From Muscardinus avellanarius (taxonomy: Eukaryota > Chordata > Mammalia > Rodentia > Gliridae): 64,000 nucleotides of DNA. The stretch lies in the NCBI GenBank assembly GCA_963383645.1, contig OY726567.1, positions 70,944,997-71,008,996 of the forward strand. The letters are read 5' to 3'. Made by a program: the position numbers and the translations under genes. The notes beneath the pieces were generated by a model. The model was not told the origin of the DNA. It did not search any database and was given only the letters and a program-made list of their open reading frames with translations. This document shows positions 9,811 to 20,554 of this stretch, piece after piece. Each line of letters begins with the position of its first letter. Positions within the stretch are counted from its first letter, which is position 1.

Positions 9811-11724
9811 TTCTTATCCCCCCACCCTCTCTCTATCTCCTTTCGTCTTTCTTTTCTTCTCTTGATTTCCCTCTCACGCTCTGTCTCTGTTTCTCCCTCA
9901 ATTCTCCCTCTCTGAGCAAGGAGGGGACCTCTCAGCTTTCCACCTCCCTCCCTCCCCAGGACCATCAGATGCCGTGGGGACAGCCCTCCCTCTCACACAG
10001 CTTTGCAACCAGAGTGTTTGGTTCCCACTTGCAGGCAGAGAAACTGAGGTCCAGGTTGCGACGCGCCTTCCAGAGCCTGGGTAGCAGAGGAGGCGGCGCT
10101 TCTGCCCGCCTCTGGGCCTGCCCCGGAAGTTCGGCCATGATGTCCACGTACATCAGGTCTGGCTGCGGCGGGTAGACAGCCTTGACCCTGGGAGCCATAG
10201 CAGCCTGCCAGCGACACCCCTGGAAGGACCTTTGCTGTTGAGAGGTCGGGGGCCTTGGACAGGATGAGGTCCTCGTGAGGCCAGGCTGGACGGAGGGAGC
10301 CTTACAGAGCTGGCCGCTGCTGGGACAGGGGACCGGATTGGGAGCCCAGCCTGCCCTGAAGCATCCTGGGCGTTTCCATAGTGACCGGGCTGGGCTGCCT
10401 GTTCCACCTCTGCCCCTGTGAAAAATATGTAATGCTTGGAGACTTTTCTCAGATGGGGGCCGCCCCTTGTGGACAGAAGCAAGACCCTTCTCTAATGGGG
10501 GGCCTCAGGGCCACTCTGAGCCCGGAAGCTGGCAAGACAGGGCAGAGCCCCCCATCCTGCGCCACACATGAGCCTCCTCCTGTGTCAGGCGTGGGCCCAC
10601 CTCCCTCACCCCTGAACCCCGCCCCAGACTTAGTTGGTGGCGGCTGCCATGCAGAGAGATGCAGAATCGGGCTTCAGGGTCCCCGTGCTGCCCGTTAGTC
10701 TGTTGACAGGGGAGGGGTGCTGGGGCCCTCCGTGGTATGACTTGGGAGGGACCTCTGCCTGCCCCCAGCCCTGCCGGGATGTGAATCCAGGAGGAAAAGC
10801 CATCTCCTCTGCCATGCCCACAGCCCCTCTGGAGAAGCAGGTCAGCCCTTCCTCATCGCCTTCCCCAATCCAGCCATAGACCCAAGGGGGGATCTGGGCA
10901 GGGACCCCCACTATAGTGACCCCAAGGTTCCATTCCCGTTAGCTTGGCCTCAGTGACCCTGCCCATGCCTGGCCCCCAAACTCCAGAACTGCACCTTCCA
11001 CTTCAGTCTTTTCTGCCCGTCCCATGCCTCCTCCCTGGCATCGGCGCACAGAGGGCCCGCCCCCCGCCCGGGTGGGAGTCTCAGGCAGAAAGCGGCTCTG
11101 GCTTTGGGGCTGGGACTTCAGGCACCAGCTGGGAGGTGGAGGGACCAGGGGGTCCTGGGATGGGATGCACAGGCCCTGGGGAGGCCTCTCGACTGAGAGA
11201 CTTCCTGCCTCACCCCTGGGGAGCTGGTCCCCAGAGGAGCCCTGAGTCCCCGTTGCCAGGCAACCGCCTGGCACAACTGTGCTACCTCCGTCTCCGGTCT
11301 CTCTGGGTGGCTGGTGTTTCCACTCCGTCAGAAACGCGGGCCCTGGAGCGGGGCCTCCCCACTGCACCACCTGGGGCTGGCGTGGGGCCCCAGCCTCGAG
11401 GCCGGGGTGATTGAGAGGGAGACTAGCAGGGACAGGACCGTAGTCACCTCTCATGGCCCGGGTGGGCCCGTGGCCATGGTCAGCAACTGGCCAGAGACCA
11501 CCCAGCCCCTGACTGGGTCCGGGACTCCAGGCAGACCCTGGTGGCCTTGTGGCCTCTCCCAAGGACGCACCTGGGGTTTCCACCGGGGTTCCCGCCCAGC
11601 CTCAGTCCCCTCTGTGGGGACAGGGAGGGCCGTGCCCACGGACCCGTCTGTCCCTGTCCAGTGCCCCCAGGGCTCAGCGGCCCCAGAAGCCCGCGACTGG
11701 AAACCCCTGCACGAGCAGCCCCAG
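9811..11724. other. Long unique GC-rich stretch, no gene found
   Basis: It begins CT-rich (9820-9960). A possible MIR fragment (GAGAAACTGAGGTCC) lies at about 10037. Two of the longest ORFs of the area (214 and 156 codons) overlap antiparallel at 10939-11583 and 10944-11414; neither shows family similarity, so both look like GC-driven noise. Confidence 0.55.
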
Positions 11725-11835
11725 CTGCCTTCGCATCGAAATTGGTTGCAAAGAGCAATTAGCACTTCATTAATAATCAATGAGGTGCCAATTTACACAT
11801 CGCCCAAGAACAAATTGCAGATTCGGTTTGGCTAT
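11725..11835. promoter_or_regulatory. Candidate conserved non-coding element 2
   Basis: A sharply bounded AT-rich unique block contains GCAATTAGCAC, TTCATTAATAATCAATGAGG and CCAATTTACAC. TCATT and AATGA flank an ATTAAT core as an imperfect palindrome. Homeodomain-type motif density and lack of repeats suggest an enhancer; conservation is not tested. Confidence 0.45.
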
Positions 11836-11943
11836 GACAGGGAGGGCCTTGGTGCCAGCCCCGGCAGCAGCGAGAGTTCCAGAAGTTTCCAGAAGTGACA
11901 AGCTTGGGGGCTTGTCACTTCCTGCTGGCGCAGGAAGGCGCAA

Positions 11944-11977
11944 ATGAATGAATGAATGAATGAATGAATGAATGAAT
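11944..11977. repeat. (TGAA)n microsatellite
   Basis: About eight TGAA units, as often grown from the GAATGAATGAA 3' end of L2. Confidence 0.93.
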
Positions 11978-13184
11978 TCTCTCCTATCCAGGGACAGGTG
12001 GCCACAGAGGTCCCGCTCCCACACCACATGAGCTGGAGAGCCGGCGCGGGGCCACCCGTGGCGGCGGGGACGGTCTGGGGCGGTGTGTTCCTTTCCAAGG
12101 CAGGTGTGGCGCCAGAGGGTAGAAACTGGCGGGTCCCACCCACTGAAGGTGCCTGGGCTGAGGAGATGGGACCGAAAGCTTCTCCCGTGGCTGTTGTGAG
12201 GTGAGCTGGGCTCTTATTGAGTGCTTGCTGTATACATACCTTTTTGGGGTGGTTACTGGAGGTTGAAAAAAGGGATGTTCCATCTCCAGACTCCACCCCT
12301 AAAATCCTTTGTCATTTGAAGCAAAGTCTCACTAGCTTGTCAAAGCTGGCCTCTCACCAAACCTGCCGTCCTCTTGTCCCAGGATCCCGGCAGTGTGCCA
12401 CGGTGCCCGGCTGTGTGCGCTTCCCGCCGGGGTCCCCACTTAGCACCAGGCCCAGCGCAGGGAGCTGGGCTTGAGCCGGGGCCTGCTGATCCTACGCGCT
12501 GTGACCCCACCACGCCCGCGATGGCCCTCGCTGTCCCTCCTCCTGGGGGGGCACCTCCACCTAAAGATCATTCCCCAGCCCCCACCCATCAACAAAGGCT
12601 CCCCGGAGGAGGCAGCGGGGCCACAGCGGCCCCATGCCCCTCCCCAGCTTCCTTCGGGTTCCCCCGAGACCAGGGTGCTCAGGAGGAGCAGAAGGATGCT
12701 TCTCTGCACCTGGGACTTGAGGGTGATGACCTGTGAGCGGTCCTTGTGCCCCGGCGCAGGTGGTCAGTGAGGAGCTCAGAGCAGAGGGCATTTGGGGACA
12801 GCTGGCCTAGGGACGCTTAGAGGCGCAGCTTTCCCGGGAAAGGCTGCCGCCTGTGCAAAGGCTCGGGGGTGGGTCAGACAGTGACTGGACCACTGGGGAG
12901 GCTGAGACGGGGATGGGGGAGGAGGTCTGGGTTTTATTCCGGGGTACTGGGCACGGGCTGGAGGGGGCCCAGGGTTGCCGTGTGAAGCTGGCTGGGGGGG
13001 GGGGGGACTGAGAGGGACCACAGAGAGGCCTTGGGTGTCCGGGCAGCCCAGGTGGGGCCTGGCGGGTGGGGGCGGTGATAGAGTTCTTGGGGCTTTGGGG
13101 TGTCATTAGCAGGGTAAAGAGACTCCCAGGCGGGGGCTCTCAGGACTTCTCTGGTTCCACCCCGTCCGCACCCGCCACCCCTCA
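11978..13184. other. Unique GC-rich stretch with one SINE fragment
   Basis: A degraded minus-strand B1 half lies at 12305-12412. A poly-G run lies near 12993-13007. No exon or RNA gene was recognised. Confidence 0.5.
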
Positions 13185-13535
13185 CCAGAGATTGAATTTA
13201 TAGCGGACTCCAACACATTTAAATCCATTTATTGCAAAATTACTTTTCAATAATTACATCACCGTGCCGACTGTGTTGCATAATGAAATTAGCATGAGGG
13301 ATATTAGAGAGAATATAAAATTATAAGAAATATTGAAATACCTCCTTCCCGTCTGTCTTCATGAGGCCCCGTAGCTTAACGGGAAGCCGGTGTACCTCAC
13401 GGATGGGATTGGAATGCAGAACGTAATTTTATAATGTCTTTTGTATAAATTAATTATAACGGTTATTGCAGCTTTGTGTTATTGGATTGAAATCTCCCTC
13501 CACTTGAGCCTATTAAGGAAAGAATGGGGCTCCAG
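13185..13535. promoter_or_regulatory. Candidate conserved non-coding element 3
   Basis: A 350-bp AT-rich unique block with dense TAAT cores (TCAATAATTACATC, GTAATTTTATAATG, ATAAATTAATTATAACGG). A TGTTGCATAATG octamer-like piece and a short CCCGT / ACGGG inverted repeat (13367-13384) are also present. There is no repeat signature and no ORF. It is one of the strongest-looking regulatory islands of the window. Confidence 0.5.
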
Positions 13536-13587
13536 CCAGCCATCCTGAGCCCCCAGGGGCCACAGCACGGGGCGGGGGGGGGGCCTA

Positions 13588-13690
13588 GGCTTTGGGGTCA
13601 AGCAGATGAGAGTTCAAATTCCGGCCCTCCTGTGTGTCTGCAACAAAGGCTGTAAACTTCTCTGAGCCTAGGTTTTCCTCGACTCTTAGG
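13588..13690 (+). mobile_element. MIR SINE fragment
   Basis: Plus-strand MIR core pattern: GGGTCAAGCAG..GTTCAAATTCCGGC..TGTGTGTCTGCAA..CTTCTCTGAGCC, diverged as expected for an ancient copy. Confidence 0.7.
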
Positions 13691-13707
13691 GGGGAAAAAA
13701 ATCCTAG

Positions 13708-13924
13708 TATGGGTTGAATATATCCTTTATCTAAAATATTTAAAACCAGAACCATGCCAGATGTTGGAGCTTTGGGGTTTTTTAGAGGATTCGCATAGAC
13801 TTCCCTAAACTGGAAATCCAAAGGGCTCGAGAATCCGAAACATTCTGAGCACCGATGTGACACTCAAAAAGCTTCGGATTTTGGAGCTTTCAGATTTTGA
13901 GTGTTTGGATCGGAGCTACTCAAG
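13708..13924. mobile_element. Ancient non-autonomous DNA transposon (MER/Tigger type)
   Basis: Starts GGTTGAATATATCC and ends GAGCTACTCAAGCC, degenerate terminal inverted repeats. Inside are TCCGAAACATTCTGAGC and CTTCGGATTTTGGAGC, patterns typical of the GGTTGAGTATCCCTTATCC family of mammalian DNA transposons. The exact family is not assigned. Confidence 0.6.
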
Positions 13925-14396
13925 CCGATTGGCCACGTTTGCTGAAGGAAGAAACGGACACGTTCCGGGTGCTCGGGACATGCTGCTGGGACCGGCACCT
14001 GCTGCTGCAGCCACAAAAAGGCTTGGCGAGGTGGCTCTGGCTCAGCGGCTCTCGGAGGGCGCTCTTGGGGCTCGGCTGGGGCAGGCTAGGCACCAGCACA
14101 GCCTGCGCTCTGCCTGCAGAGACTCCTGCTCCAGGCTGCAGGCCTCCTGGCCAAGGTGGGCTCCAGGGAAGTGTGAGACGTGATGCCACCAGCCCCTTTC
14201 TGCCTGCCCGCCTTCCTCTCTCCCTCCACCCCCAGGCCCAATTCCACCCCCAGGCCCAATTCCTCACCAGGGCCTGCGAGGAGTCCCAGAGGCACAGGGA
14301 GGTCCTGGCCTGACCCTGCCGCCCACCCCAAAGCCTGATCACCATGCCTGGCAAGGGTGGAGAGATCTGGGAGGGCTCCCCCGGAAGTGAACACTT
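13925..14396. other. Unique stretch
   Basis: Nothing recognised apart from a short direct duplication at about 14232-14262 (CCCCCAGGCCCAATTC twice in a row). Confidence 0.5.
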
Positions 14397-14430
14397 TTTT
14401 CTTTTTTCTTTTTCTTTTTTCTTTTTCTTT

Positions 14431-14469
<39 letters not shown>

Positions 14470-14745
14470 GGTACTGGGTGGGGATGGAATCCAGGGGCAT
14501 TCTACCTCCCAGCTATTATTTTTTATTCTGTGTGTGTGTGTGGTATTGGGGATGGAACCCAGGGCCATTCTACCTCTGAGCTATACCCCTCAGCCCTATT
14601 TTTTATTCTTTATTCTTTATTTTGAAACAGGGTCTCACTGAGTGGCAAAGGGCCTCATTACGTAGCTGAGGCTGTCCGAGAACCGCGATCTCCGGTCTCA
14701 GCCTTCCAAATGCTGGGATTACAAGCATGCACCACCACGCCTGGC
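14397..14745 (-). mobile_element. Long poly-T tract and minus-strand ID/B1-dID SINEs
   Basis: A T-rich run of about 70 bp (14397-14467) is an expanded antisense SINE tail. It is followed by an ID half and a complete minus-strand B1-dID ending at CACGCCTGGCTT. Confidence 0.88.
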
Positions 14746-15401
14746 TTGAGGAGGTGACCTTTCAAACTGGTCTGAGAATGACTAATGGCAGGCACCGCTG
14801 TCTGGGCTCCTTCTGTTCGAGCAGCCCATTTTACAGGTGAGAGAAAGAGGCCAGGGCTCAGAGGCGAGGGGCACGCTGGTTTTCTGGGGCTGCATGGCAG
14901 ACCACGCAGCTCTGTCCTGGCTGCGGCGGCTCAGGGGCTGGGGCGTGAGAGCTGCGTCCCCTGCAGTCTCCCTCAGGGCTCTGCACACTCCGCTGTAAGC
15001 AGCACGCAGGTCCTCTGCTGAAGGCCACAGCAGGTCCTGCTTCCCAAAGACCCCAGTAGCAGACCGCCTGCAGGATGTAGTCTCCTATGATGTCACCTGG
15101 TCATTAAAGACACACACCCTTCCCTGCACTATATACCCTGTTGTTCAGGAGCAGGTCAGCCCACACCTTCCAGGAAGGGATTCCCCCAGGTGCGAACCCC
15201 CAGGGGCTGGGGCCACCTGGTCCCACCAGGGTGTGTCTGCCACAAGGTGCTCGCCCAAGGCCACACAGCCCTCCAGGGTGGAGCACGTACCCAGCCTGGC
15301 CTGGCCATCCCAGCCCTCCTGTCTCCCCGCGTGGGTCTGGTGGGTCTGGTCAGGGAAAGGCATGAAGAAGGTACTCAGGTACAGGAGTAAGATGCTGGAG
15401 C
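14746..15401. other. Unique stretch with possible MIR remnant
   Basis: CATTTTACAGGTGAGAGAAAG at about 14828 resembles an antisense MIR. No gene recognised. Confidence 0.5.
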
Positions 15402-15599
15402 CGGGCACGGTGGTACACACCTGTAATCCCGGTACCTGGGAGGCTGAGACAGGAGGATCACCGGCTTGAGGCCAGGCTCAGCAATTTAGTGAGACCCTGT
15501 TTCAAAATAAAAATAAATATAAAAAGAGCTAGGGGTATATATAGCTCAGAGGCAGAATGCCCCTGGATTCAATCCCCAGTACCACACACACACACAAAT
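15402..15599 (+). mobile_element. Plus-strand B1-dID SINE
   Basis: A complete copy. Its A-rich tail with a short (CA)n is the target of the large L1-type insertion that starts at 15613. Confidence 0.9.
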
Positions 15600-15876
15600 A
15601 AAAATGTAAGGGGTAGAAGATGGTGACGGAGAAAAGCGGGGCTTACAAGCCCCGCTAACAACCAATCTCTATTACTACAAAATCAGCGCCTTTCATAGCC
15701 AGAAAACACCATCAGCAGAGAAACAATAAATGTAATTACAAGGGACAGAGAAAAAGAGGGCTGGAAAAACGAGACACCAGAAAGAAACCAGACCACAGTG
15801 CTGCAGCCGGAGCTGCGGCACGGAGCCGCGCGGACACCATCTTTCCTTCCAGCACCAGGCCCCAGAGAGGAGGGGG

Positions 15877-16250
15877 CTCAGAACGGAGCTCAGAGCCAGA
15901 TAGGAGATACGCCGGCCTCACGGCCAAGGACACAGCAGCAGCGCCATATTGCCAACGTCAGCAGCGAGCAAACCGGACGGCACCAGACCAACGCACTCAA
16001 CAGCCCACCAGGCTCCAGAGAGGAGCGGTGGACAGCGAACCGAGGTGAGCCGCTGAGGAACAGCTGGGCGGAATTCAGCAGATTTTTTGGCACAGGGAGC
16101 GTACACTCTAAAGCTCCCAGGGGCTGGGCTCAGCACACCCTGCAGGGACTCAGAGCGGAGCTCAAAACCAGAGAAGAAATATGCCAGCCTCATGGCCAAG
16201 GGCGTGGCAGAGGTGCCATATTGCCACCACGGCAGCAGCAGCGAATTCAC
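15877..16250 (+). repeat. L1 5' UTR monomers (two partial units)
   Basis: CTCAGAACGGAGCTC at 15877 and CTCAGAGCGGAGCTC at 16149 begin diverged copies about 272 bp apart; each runs through GCCAGCCTCAYGGCCAAGG and GCCATATTGCC. Tandem promoter monomers are known from mouse L1. The second unit runs into the gap, and after it GCGCACTCAACA matches the monomer piece at about 15990, so more units are probably missing. Confidence 0.7.
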
Positions 16251-16450
16251 NNNNNNNNNNNNNNNNNNNNNNNNNNNNNNNNNNNNNNNNNNNNNNNNNN
16301 NNNNNNNNNNNNNNNNNNNNNNNNNNNNNNNNNNNNNNNNNNNNNNNNNNNNNNNNNNNNNNNNNNNNNNNNNNNNNNNNNNNNNNNNNNNNNNNNNNNN
16401 NNNNNNNNNNNNNNNNNNNNNNNNNNNNNNNNNNNNNNNNNNNNNNNNNN
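16251..16450. other. Assembly gap, exactly 200 N
   Basis: The round size suggests a placeholder. It falls inside the tandem monomers of the L1 5' UTR, a typical collapse site. Confidence 0.98.
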
Positions 16451-16779
16451 CGAGTCTACTACAGCTCCATCAGCGCACTCAACAACAGTGAGTCAAATTG
16501 TGGCCCCTAGAGAAGAAATCCCAGTACTGCACTCCCAGGGACTTGACCCAGTGGGGGAGTGGTGGTGGCAGAGATATCACACCATAGAAGAACGCCCAAC
16601 CTGGCACCCCCCATGGTCAAAAGCAGCCTCAATTGAATCCCTGGGTCTGAGACTCTGCGATACAAGCCAGTAAAGGAGTAGTGGTCACTGAGATACCACA
16701 GACTCGAGATCCAGAGCACCTTAAGTGAAGTCATAGTGACCCAGGGAAGAACCCAGAGAAGGCACAAACTTCCAAAATC

Positions 16780-17698
16780 ATGGGAAAGAGGAATAATACT
16801 GGAGCAATGAATGCCCACAACCCCACAACATCAGAACCTGATAAAACAGAAATTCAGAGATTTCTAGAAGGTCAAATCAGGAAAATAACTGTAGAAATAA
16901 TAGAGGTGTTTCGAAAGAATTCAGAGAGAGCCAAAAAGAGATAAAGGATGCAATCAATGAAATAAAGGCCTCCATTCAAAGTATAAACAACTGATTAGAC
17001 CACATGGAGAATAGAATCTCGCTCCTAGAAGATGATCACTCCAAAAATGAACGCATAGTTTCTAATTTAGAAAAAAAAAAATCCAACAGCAGGAATCTAA
17101 CATTGAAGAAATATGGGCCCATTTCAAGAGAGCTAACCTAAGAATAATTGGAATAGAGGAGGGAAAAGAAGGTGAAACCAAAGGGATCAACAATCTCTTC
17201 AAGGAAGTAATAGCAGAAAATTTTCCAAACATTGAGCAAGAGGTCGATACACAGGTCCAAGAAACTTATAGAACTCCCTTTAGACAGGATCGGAGAAGAG
17301 GATCCCCACGCCACATAATTGTCAAAATGACCAATGTGGAAGCCAAACAGAGAATTTTAAAGGCAACAAAAACAAAGGGCCAAGTGACATTCAGAGGCAA
17401 ACCAATTAGAATCACTCCAGACTTCCCAAACCAAGTCATGAGAGCCAGAAGGGCTTGGAGTAACATATTCCAAACTCTGAAAGAAAACAACTTCCAGCCA
17501 AAAATTTCCTACCCAGCAAAACTTTCTATCAAATTAGATAAAGAAATAAGAAGCTTCCATGACAAACAGAAACTGAAGGAATTTATGTCTTCAAAACCAG
17601 CGCTAGAGAAAATACTCAACGAGATTAACTACAAAGAAGAAATAGGTAATACACACCAGAACCAGAGAAACAAGATTTTCCATCCAACAGACAACTAA
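16780..17698 (+). pseudogene. L1 ORF1 (RNA-binding chaperone), disrupted
   Basis: ORF1p is the trimeric nucleic-acid chaperone of L1. An ATG at 16780 opens a frame that shifts near 16920 and then hits a TAA at 16942-16944. In the restored phase there is a TGA at 16992-16994. A second shift is implied at the A-run 17071-17081. The C-terminal 124 codons (17327-17698) are open and show the conserved RRM/CTD signatures: GKPIRITPDF, ARRAWSNIFQTLKENNFQP, ISYPAKLSI and FHDKQKLKEF. It ends in TAA at 17696-17698. With two shifts and a stop it cannot make full-length ORF1p. Confidence 0.85.
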
Positions 17699-17700
17699 GA

Positions 17701-18400
17701 CTGGTTATCTGTGGAGATTCATTATTTATGTTAGTCTTTTACCTATCTCTAAATTGTATTGTTTGCTTTTATTGTTGCTAATTTTTAGGATTTCTATTTG
17801 GAATATTAATATACCTTCAGATATAGCATTTGGAAATATTTTATCCCATTCTATCAGTAACTTTTAACTCTGTTTACATTGTCTTTGGATATACAATATT
17901 TTTTTTATTTTTTAGGGAGTTTATTTATCCTTTTGTTACCTGTGCCATTGAAATCATATCCACTGCCAATTTCAATGTTGTGAGGTTTTATGACCCAGAT
18001 TTTCTTCTAAAAGTTTATAGTCTTAAGATTTATATTTAGGTCTTTTATCTATTTTGAGTTAATATTTGTATATGGTGTTAGGTAAGGGTCCAATTTTATT
18101 CTTTTTCATGTAATTATTATTTTTCAACAATATTTAATTAAAAGAGTATTATTTCCTCCACCAAATGTTTGTGGAAACCTTGTCAAAAATAACTTGACAA
18201 TATATGGAAGAATTTATCTCTAGGCTTTTATTTAACTCCAATGGTTTATATATCTGCCCTTATAACAGTACTACACTGTTTCAATTATTGTAGCTTTATA
18301 TAGTTTGAAATCAGAAAATATACACCTTCTAGCTTTCTTCTTTTTCGAGATCATTTTGGGTATCTAGAGTCCATATTCCATATTAGGATAGATTTTTTCT
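17701..18400 (-). pseudogene. Antisense fragment of L1 ORF2 C-terminal region
   Basis: Read on the minus strand, order and wording follow mammalian L1 ORF2 downstream of the reverse transcriptase. Blocks resembling GATCTTTGACAAACC and the CCCTTACCTAACACCATATAC..AAATATTAACTCAAAATAGAT..CTATAAACTTTTAGAAGAAAA piece are followed by the region before ORF2's end. Many stops; no coding potential. It lies inverted between ORF1 and the 3' UTR of the same insertion. Origin by twin priming or by read-through into an older inverted L1 is inference. Confidence 0.75.
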
Positions 18401-18497
18401 GAAAAATAAATAAATAAATAAATAAATAAATAAATGTATGATAGTTTCACCTAAAAAAAAGAAAAAAGTATTCTCTGGTAAGAAAGAAAGCAAATAG

Positions 18498-18697
18498 CCG
18501 GGCATGGTGGCGCACGCTTGTAATCCCTGCGCTTGGGAGGCAGAGACAGGAGGATCGCGCAGGTTCGAAGCCAGCCGCGCACGCTGGCTTAGGAGACCCT
18601 GTTTCCAAATAAAATTGTAAAAATAGGTCTGGGAGTGTAGCCCGGAAGTAGAAGGGCTTCCAGGAACCCCAGTGCCACCAAAAAAAAAAAAAAAAAA
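18498..18697 (+). mobile_element. B1-dID SINE inserted in the L1-type element
   Basis: A plus-strand copy of the GCTGGCTTAGGAGACC type. It is flanked by a 17-bp target-site duplication, AGAAAGAAAGCAAATAG, at 18481-18497 and 18698-18714. The related copy near 25750 shows the same site without the SINE. Confidence 0.93.
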
Positions 18698-18714
18698 AGA
18701 AAGAAAGCAAATAG

Positions 18715-18971
18715 AAATATTGAAATGTTATCTTTAAGTCATCAAAAGCTTGGTATCAGACAAATGAAACTGTTCTGTGAGATTATCATTGTTAATTTTG
18801 GATAAATTGCTATAATACTATATGTCAACCACTAAGCCAAGCATGGGAAGGAGGGATGGGGAGGGAATGGGGTGGGGATCGGGTGGGGGCTAACTGGGCA
18901 ATGTGTGCATGTATGTCTACAAAAGTATTTTTTATCCCATTATGATGTATGAATACAGTGCACCAATAAAA
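18715..18971 (+). mobile_element. 3' UTR and poly-A tail of the L1-type element
   Basis: Contains GGGAGGGAATGGGGTGGGGATCG-like G-rich sequence, then ATACAGTGCACCAATAAA and an A-run. AATAAA at the end is the likely polyadenylation signal. Confidence 0.75.
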
Positions 18972-18984
18972 AAAAATGTAAGGG

Positions 18985-19057
18985 ATAAAAAGTTAAGAGG
19001 TAGATAGCTCCTGAGTTCAATCCCCAGTACAACAACTAGAGAGAGAAAGAGAGAGAC

Positions 19058-19088
<31 letters not shown>

Positions 19089-19760
19089 CAGGGGACAGAG
19101 ATGCTGGAACCAGGTTCTGTGTCATATAACATCAGAAGGATCACAGGTTCAAGGCTAGCCTCATTAACTTAGTAAGACCCTCATCAGCTTGGCAAGACCT
19201 TATTTCAAAATAAAATAAATAAGCCATGCACGGTGCAGCACGTTTAGAATCCCAGCATTTGGGAGACTGAGACAGGAGGATTGCAGGTTCGAGGTCAGCC
19301 CCAGCTACTTAGCGAGGCCCTATGCAACTCAGAGAGATCCTGTTTCAAAATAAAGAATAAAAAATAGGGCTGGGGATGTAACTCAGAGGTAGAATGGCCC
19401 TGGGTGCCATCTCCAGCAAAAGGTGGGGCAGGGGGGAGAATAATAGTTCAGTGGTAGAGAGTCCCTGAGTTCAGTCTCCAGTACAAAGAAGGAGGAGGAG
19501 GAAGAGGAGGCCACACAGCAGGCCAGGGTGGTCTGGGGCAGGCAGGCGCCTCCTCACGTTAGACGCCCAGAGATAGGTGGGGCGCAGTAATCCCAGTACT
19601 CGGGAGGCACAGGAGGTTTGCAGGTTCGAGCCCAGCTTCAGCAACTTAGCAAGCCCCTCAGTAACTTAGCTAGACTCTGTTTCAAAATAAAGAATAAAAA
19701 GGGGCTAGGGGTATAGCTTGGAGGTAGAGTGCCCGGGGAGTCAGTTCTCAGTATCAAAAA
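18985..19760 (+). mobile_element. Plus-strand ID/B1-dID SINE cluster with (GA)n
   Basis: An ID remnant at 18985-19036 is followed by a (GA)n-rich tract (19038-19092), B1 pieces at 19125-19220, a complete copy at 19222-19425, an ID half at 19432-19485 and a further copy at 19570-19758. Confidence 0.82.
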
Positions 19761-19964
19761 AAGAAAAACCTCAGCTCAGGGACCGAGGCCTGGCGGCCCG
19801 CGGGGAAGAGGAGGACACTGACCCAGCACCCCCAGGGTGTGGCCTGCCTGGCCTCCTCTTGGTCTCCCAGTCCAGTTCTATGCGTGGCCTCGTTTGTGAA
19901 TGAGGACAGGAGGGTGTTTACAGCAGCCGTCGGTGCCCGCGGGTCGATGCGCGCCCGCGGCGGA
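19761..19964. other. Unique stretch
   Basis: Nothing recognised. Confidence 0.45.
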
Positions 19965-20180
19965 GCGGGCTGGAGTCTAATTGCTGCACACGCACCTTCG
20001 GAGGGGCCGCCTCCTGCCACCGGGCGCGGGAACCTGGTTAATTGACGCCTCTGTTTGCTCCCGCCCACAGGGCCCGGGGTGGGAATCCCCCTGGGGTTGT
20101 TATTAAACCTAAGTGTGTAATGAAGTGCTAAAGAGACGGCTTCCAACAAGCTCCCCAAGAACTGTATTAATGGGACCTGG
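19965..20180. promoter_or_regulatory. Candidate conserved non-coding element 4
   Basis: Unique sequence with GTCTAATTGCTGC, CTGGTTAATTGACGC, TTGTTATTAAACC and GTATTAATGGG between GC-rich parts. Similar in style to the other homeodomain-motif islands, but shorter AT-rich blocks make the call weaker. Confidence 0.4.
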
Positions 20181-20554
20181 GCCGCTCTGAGCCGGGAGAC
20201 ACCCCACATCCAGCAGGAAGAAAGGACCCGCAGACCCGCTGAGTGCCACGCACGTGGGGTGAGGCTGCGACCCAGGGACCCCCAAGCCCCCAGGGGGCCC
20301 TGCTGGGAGGGTGGTCTGCCTGAGGAGCCCGAGCCCTGCGCTGTCAGGGAGCCGTGCCCTTCGGCTTCTGCTGGTCTCCGTGCTGCAGTGCGGGGCCACT
20401 CACACACGCTGGGGGCCAGCACCGCTTCCCAGACCCCTGAGCCTTGGACTTGAAGGACCCGGACTCCAGGCCCAAAGTTCTGGGCTTCCACGGTAGCATT
20501 TTTCCAGGTAAAATGTATTGCAGTCAGGTAGGATTTTAAAAGCAGAGAAGGTAA
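20181..20554. other. Unique GC-rich stretch
   Basis: No gene recognised. A 287-codon antisense ORF (19754-20617) is a chance frame that even runs through SINE sequence. Confidence 0.5.

Larger units (their letters stand above)
15613..18971 (+). mobile_element. Full-length ORF1-only L1-type chimeric retrotransposon
   Basis: A single insertion bounded by a perfect 13-bp target-site duplication, AAAAATGTAAGGG, at 15600-15612 and 18972-18984. In order it holds an L1-like 5' start with AAGATGG (YY1-type), GC-rich tandem promoter monomers with an assembly gap, a broken ORF1, an antisense segment of the C-terminal part of L1 ORF2, and a 3' UTR with a G-rich tract and the tail CACCAATAAAAA. No sense ORF2 is present, as in half-L1 (HAL1) elements. 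A younger SINE is inserted at 18498. A 5'-truncated second copy of the chimeric 3' part lies at 25535-26031. Boundaries are seen directly; the single-event origin is inferred from the duplication. Confidence 0.82.

Noticed and set aside
10939..11583. 214-codon antisense ORF overlapping a 156-codon sense ORF
   Set aside because: GC-rich DNA, antiparallel overlap, no family resemblance, no splice or promoter context.
15798..16673. 291-codon ORF across the assembly gap
   Set aside because: Includes unknown residues from the 200-N gap and lies in the L1 5' UTR monomers.
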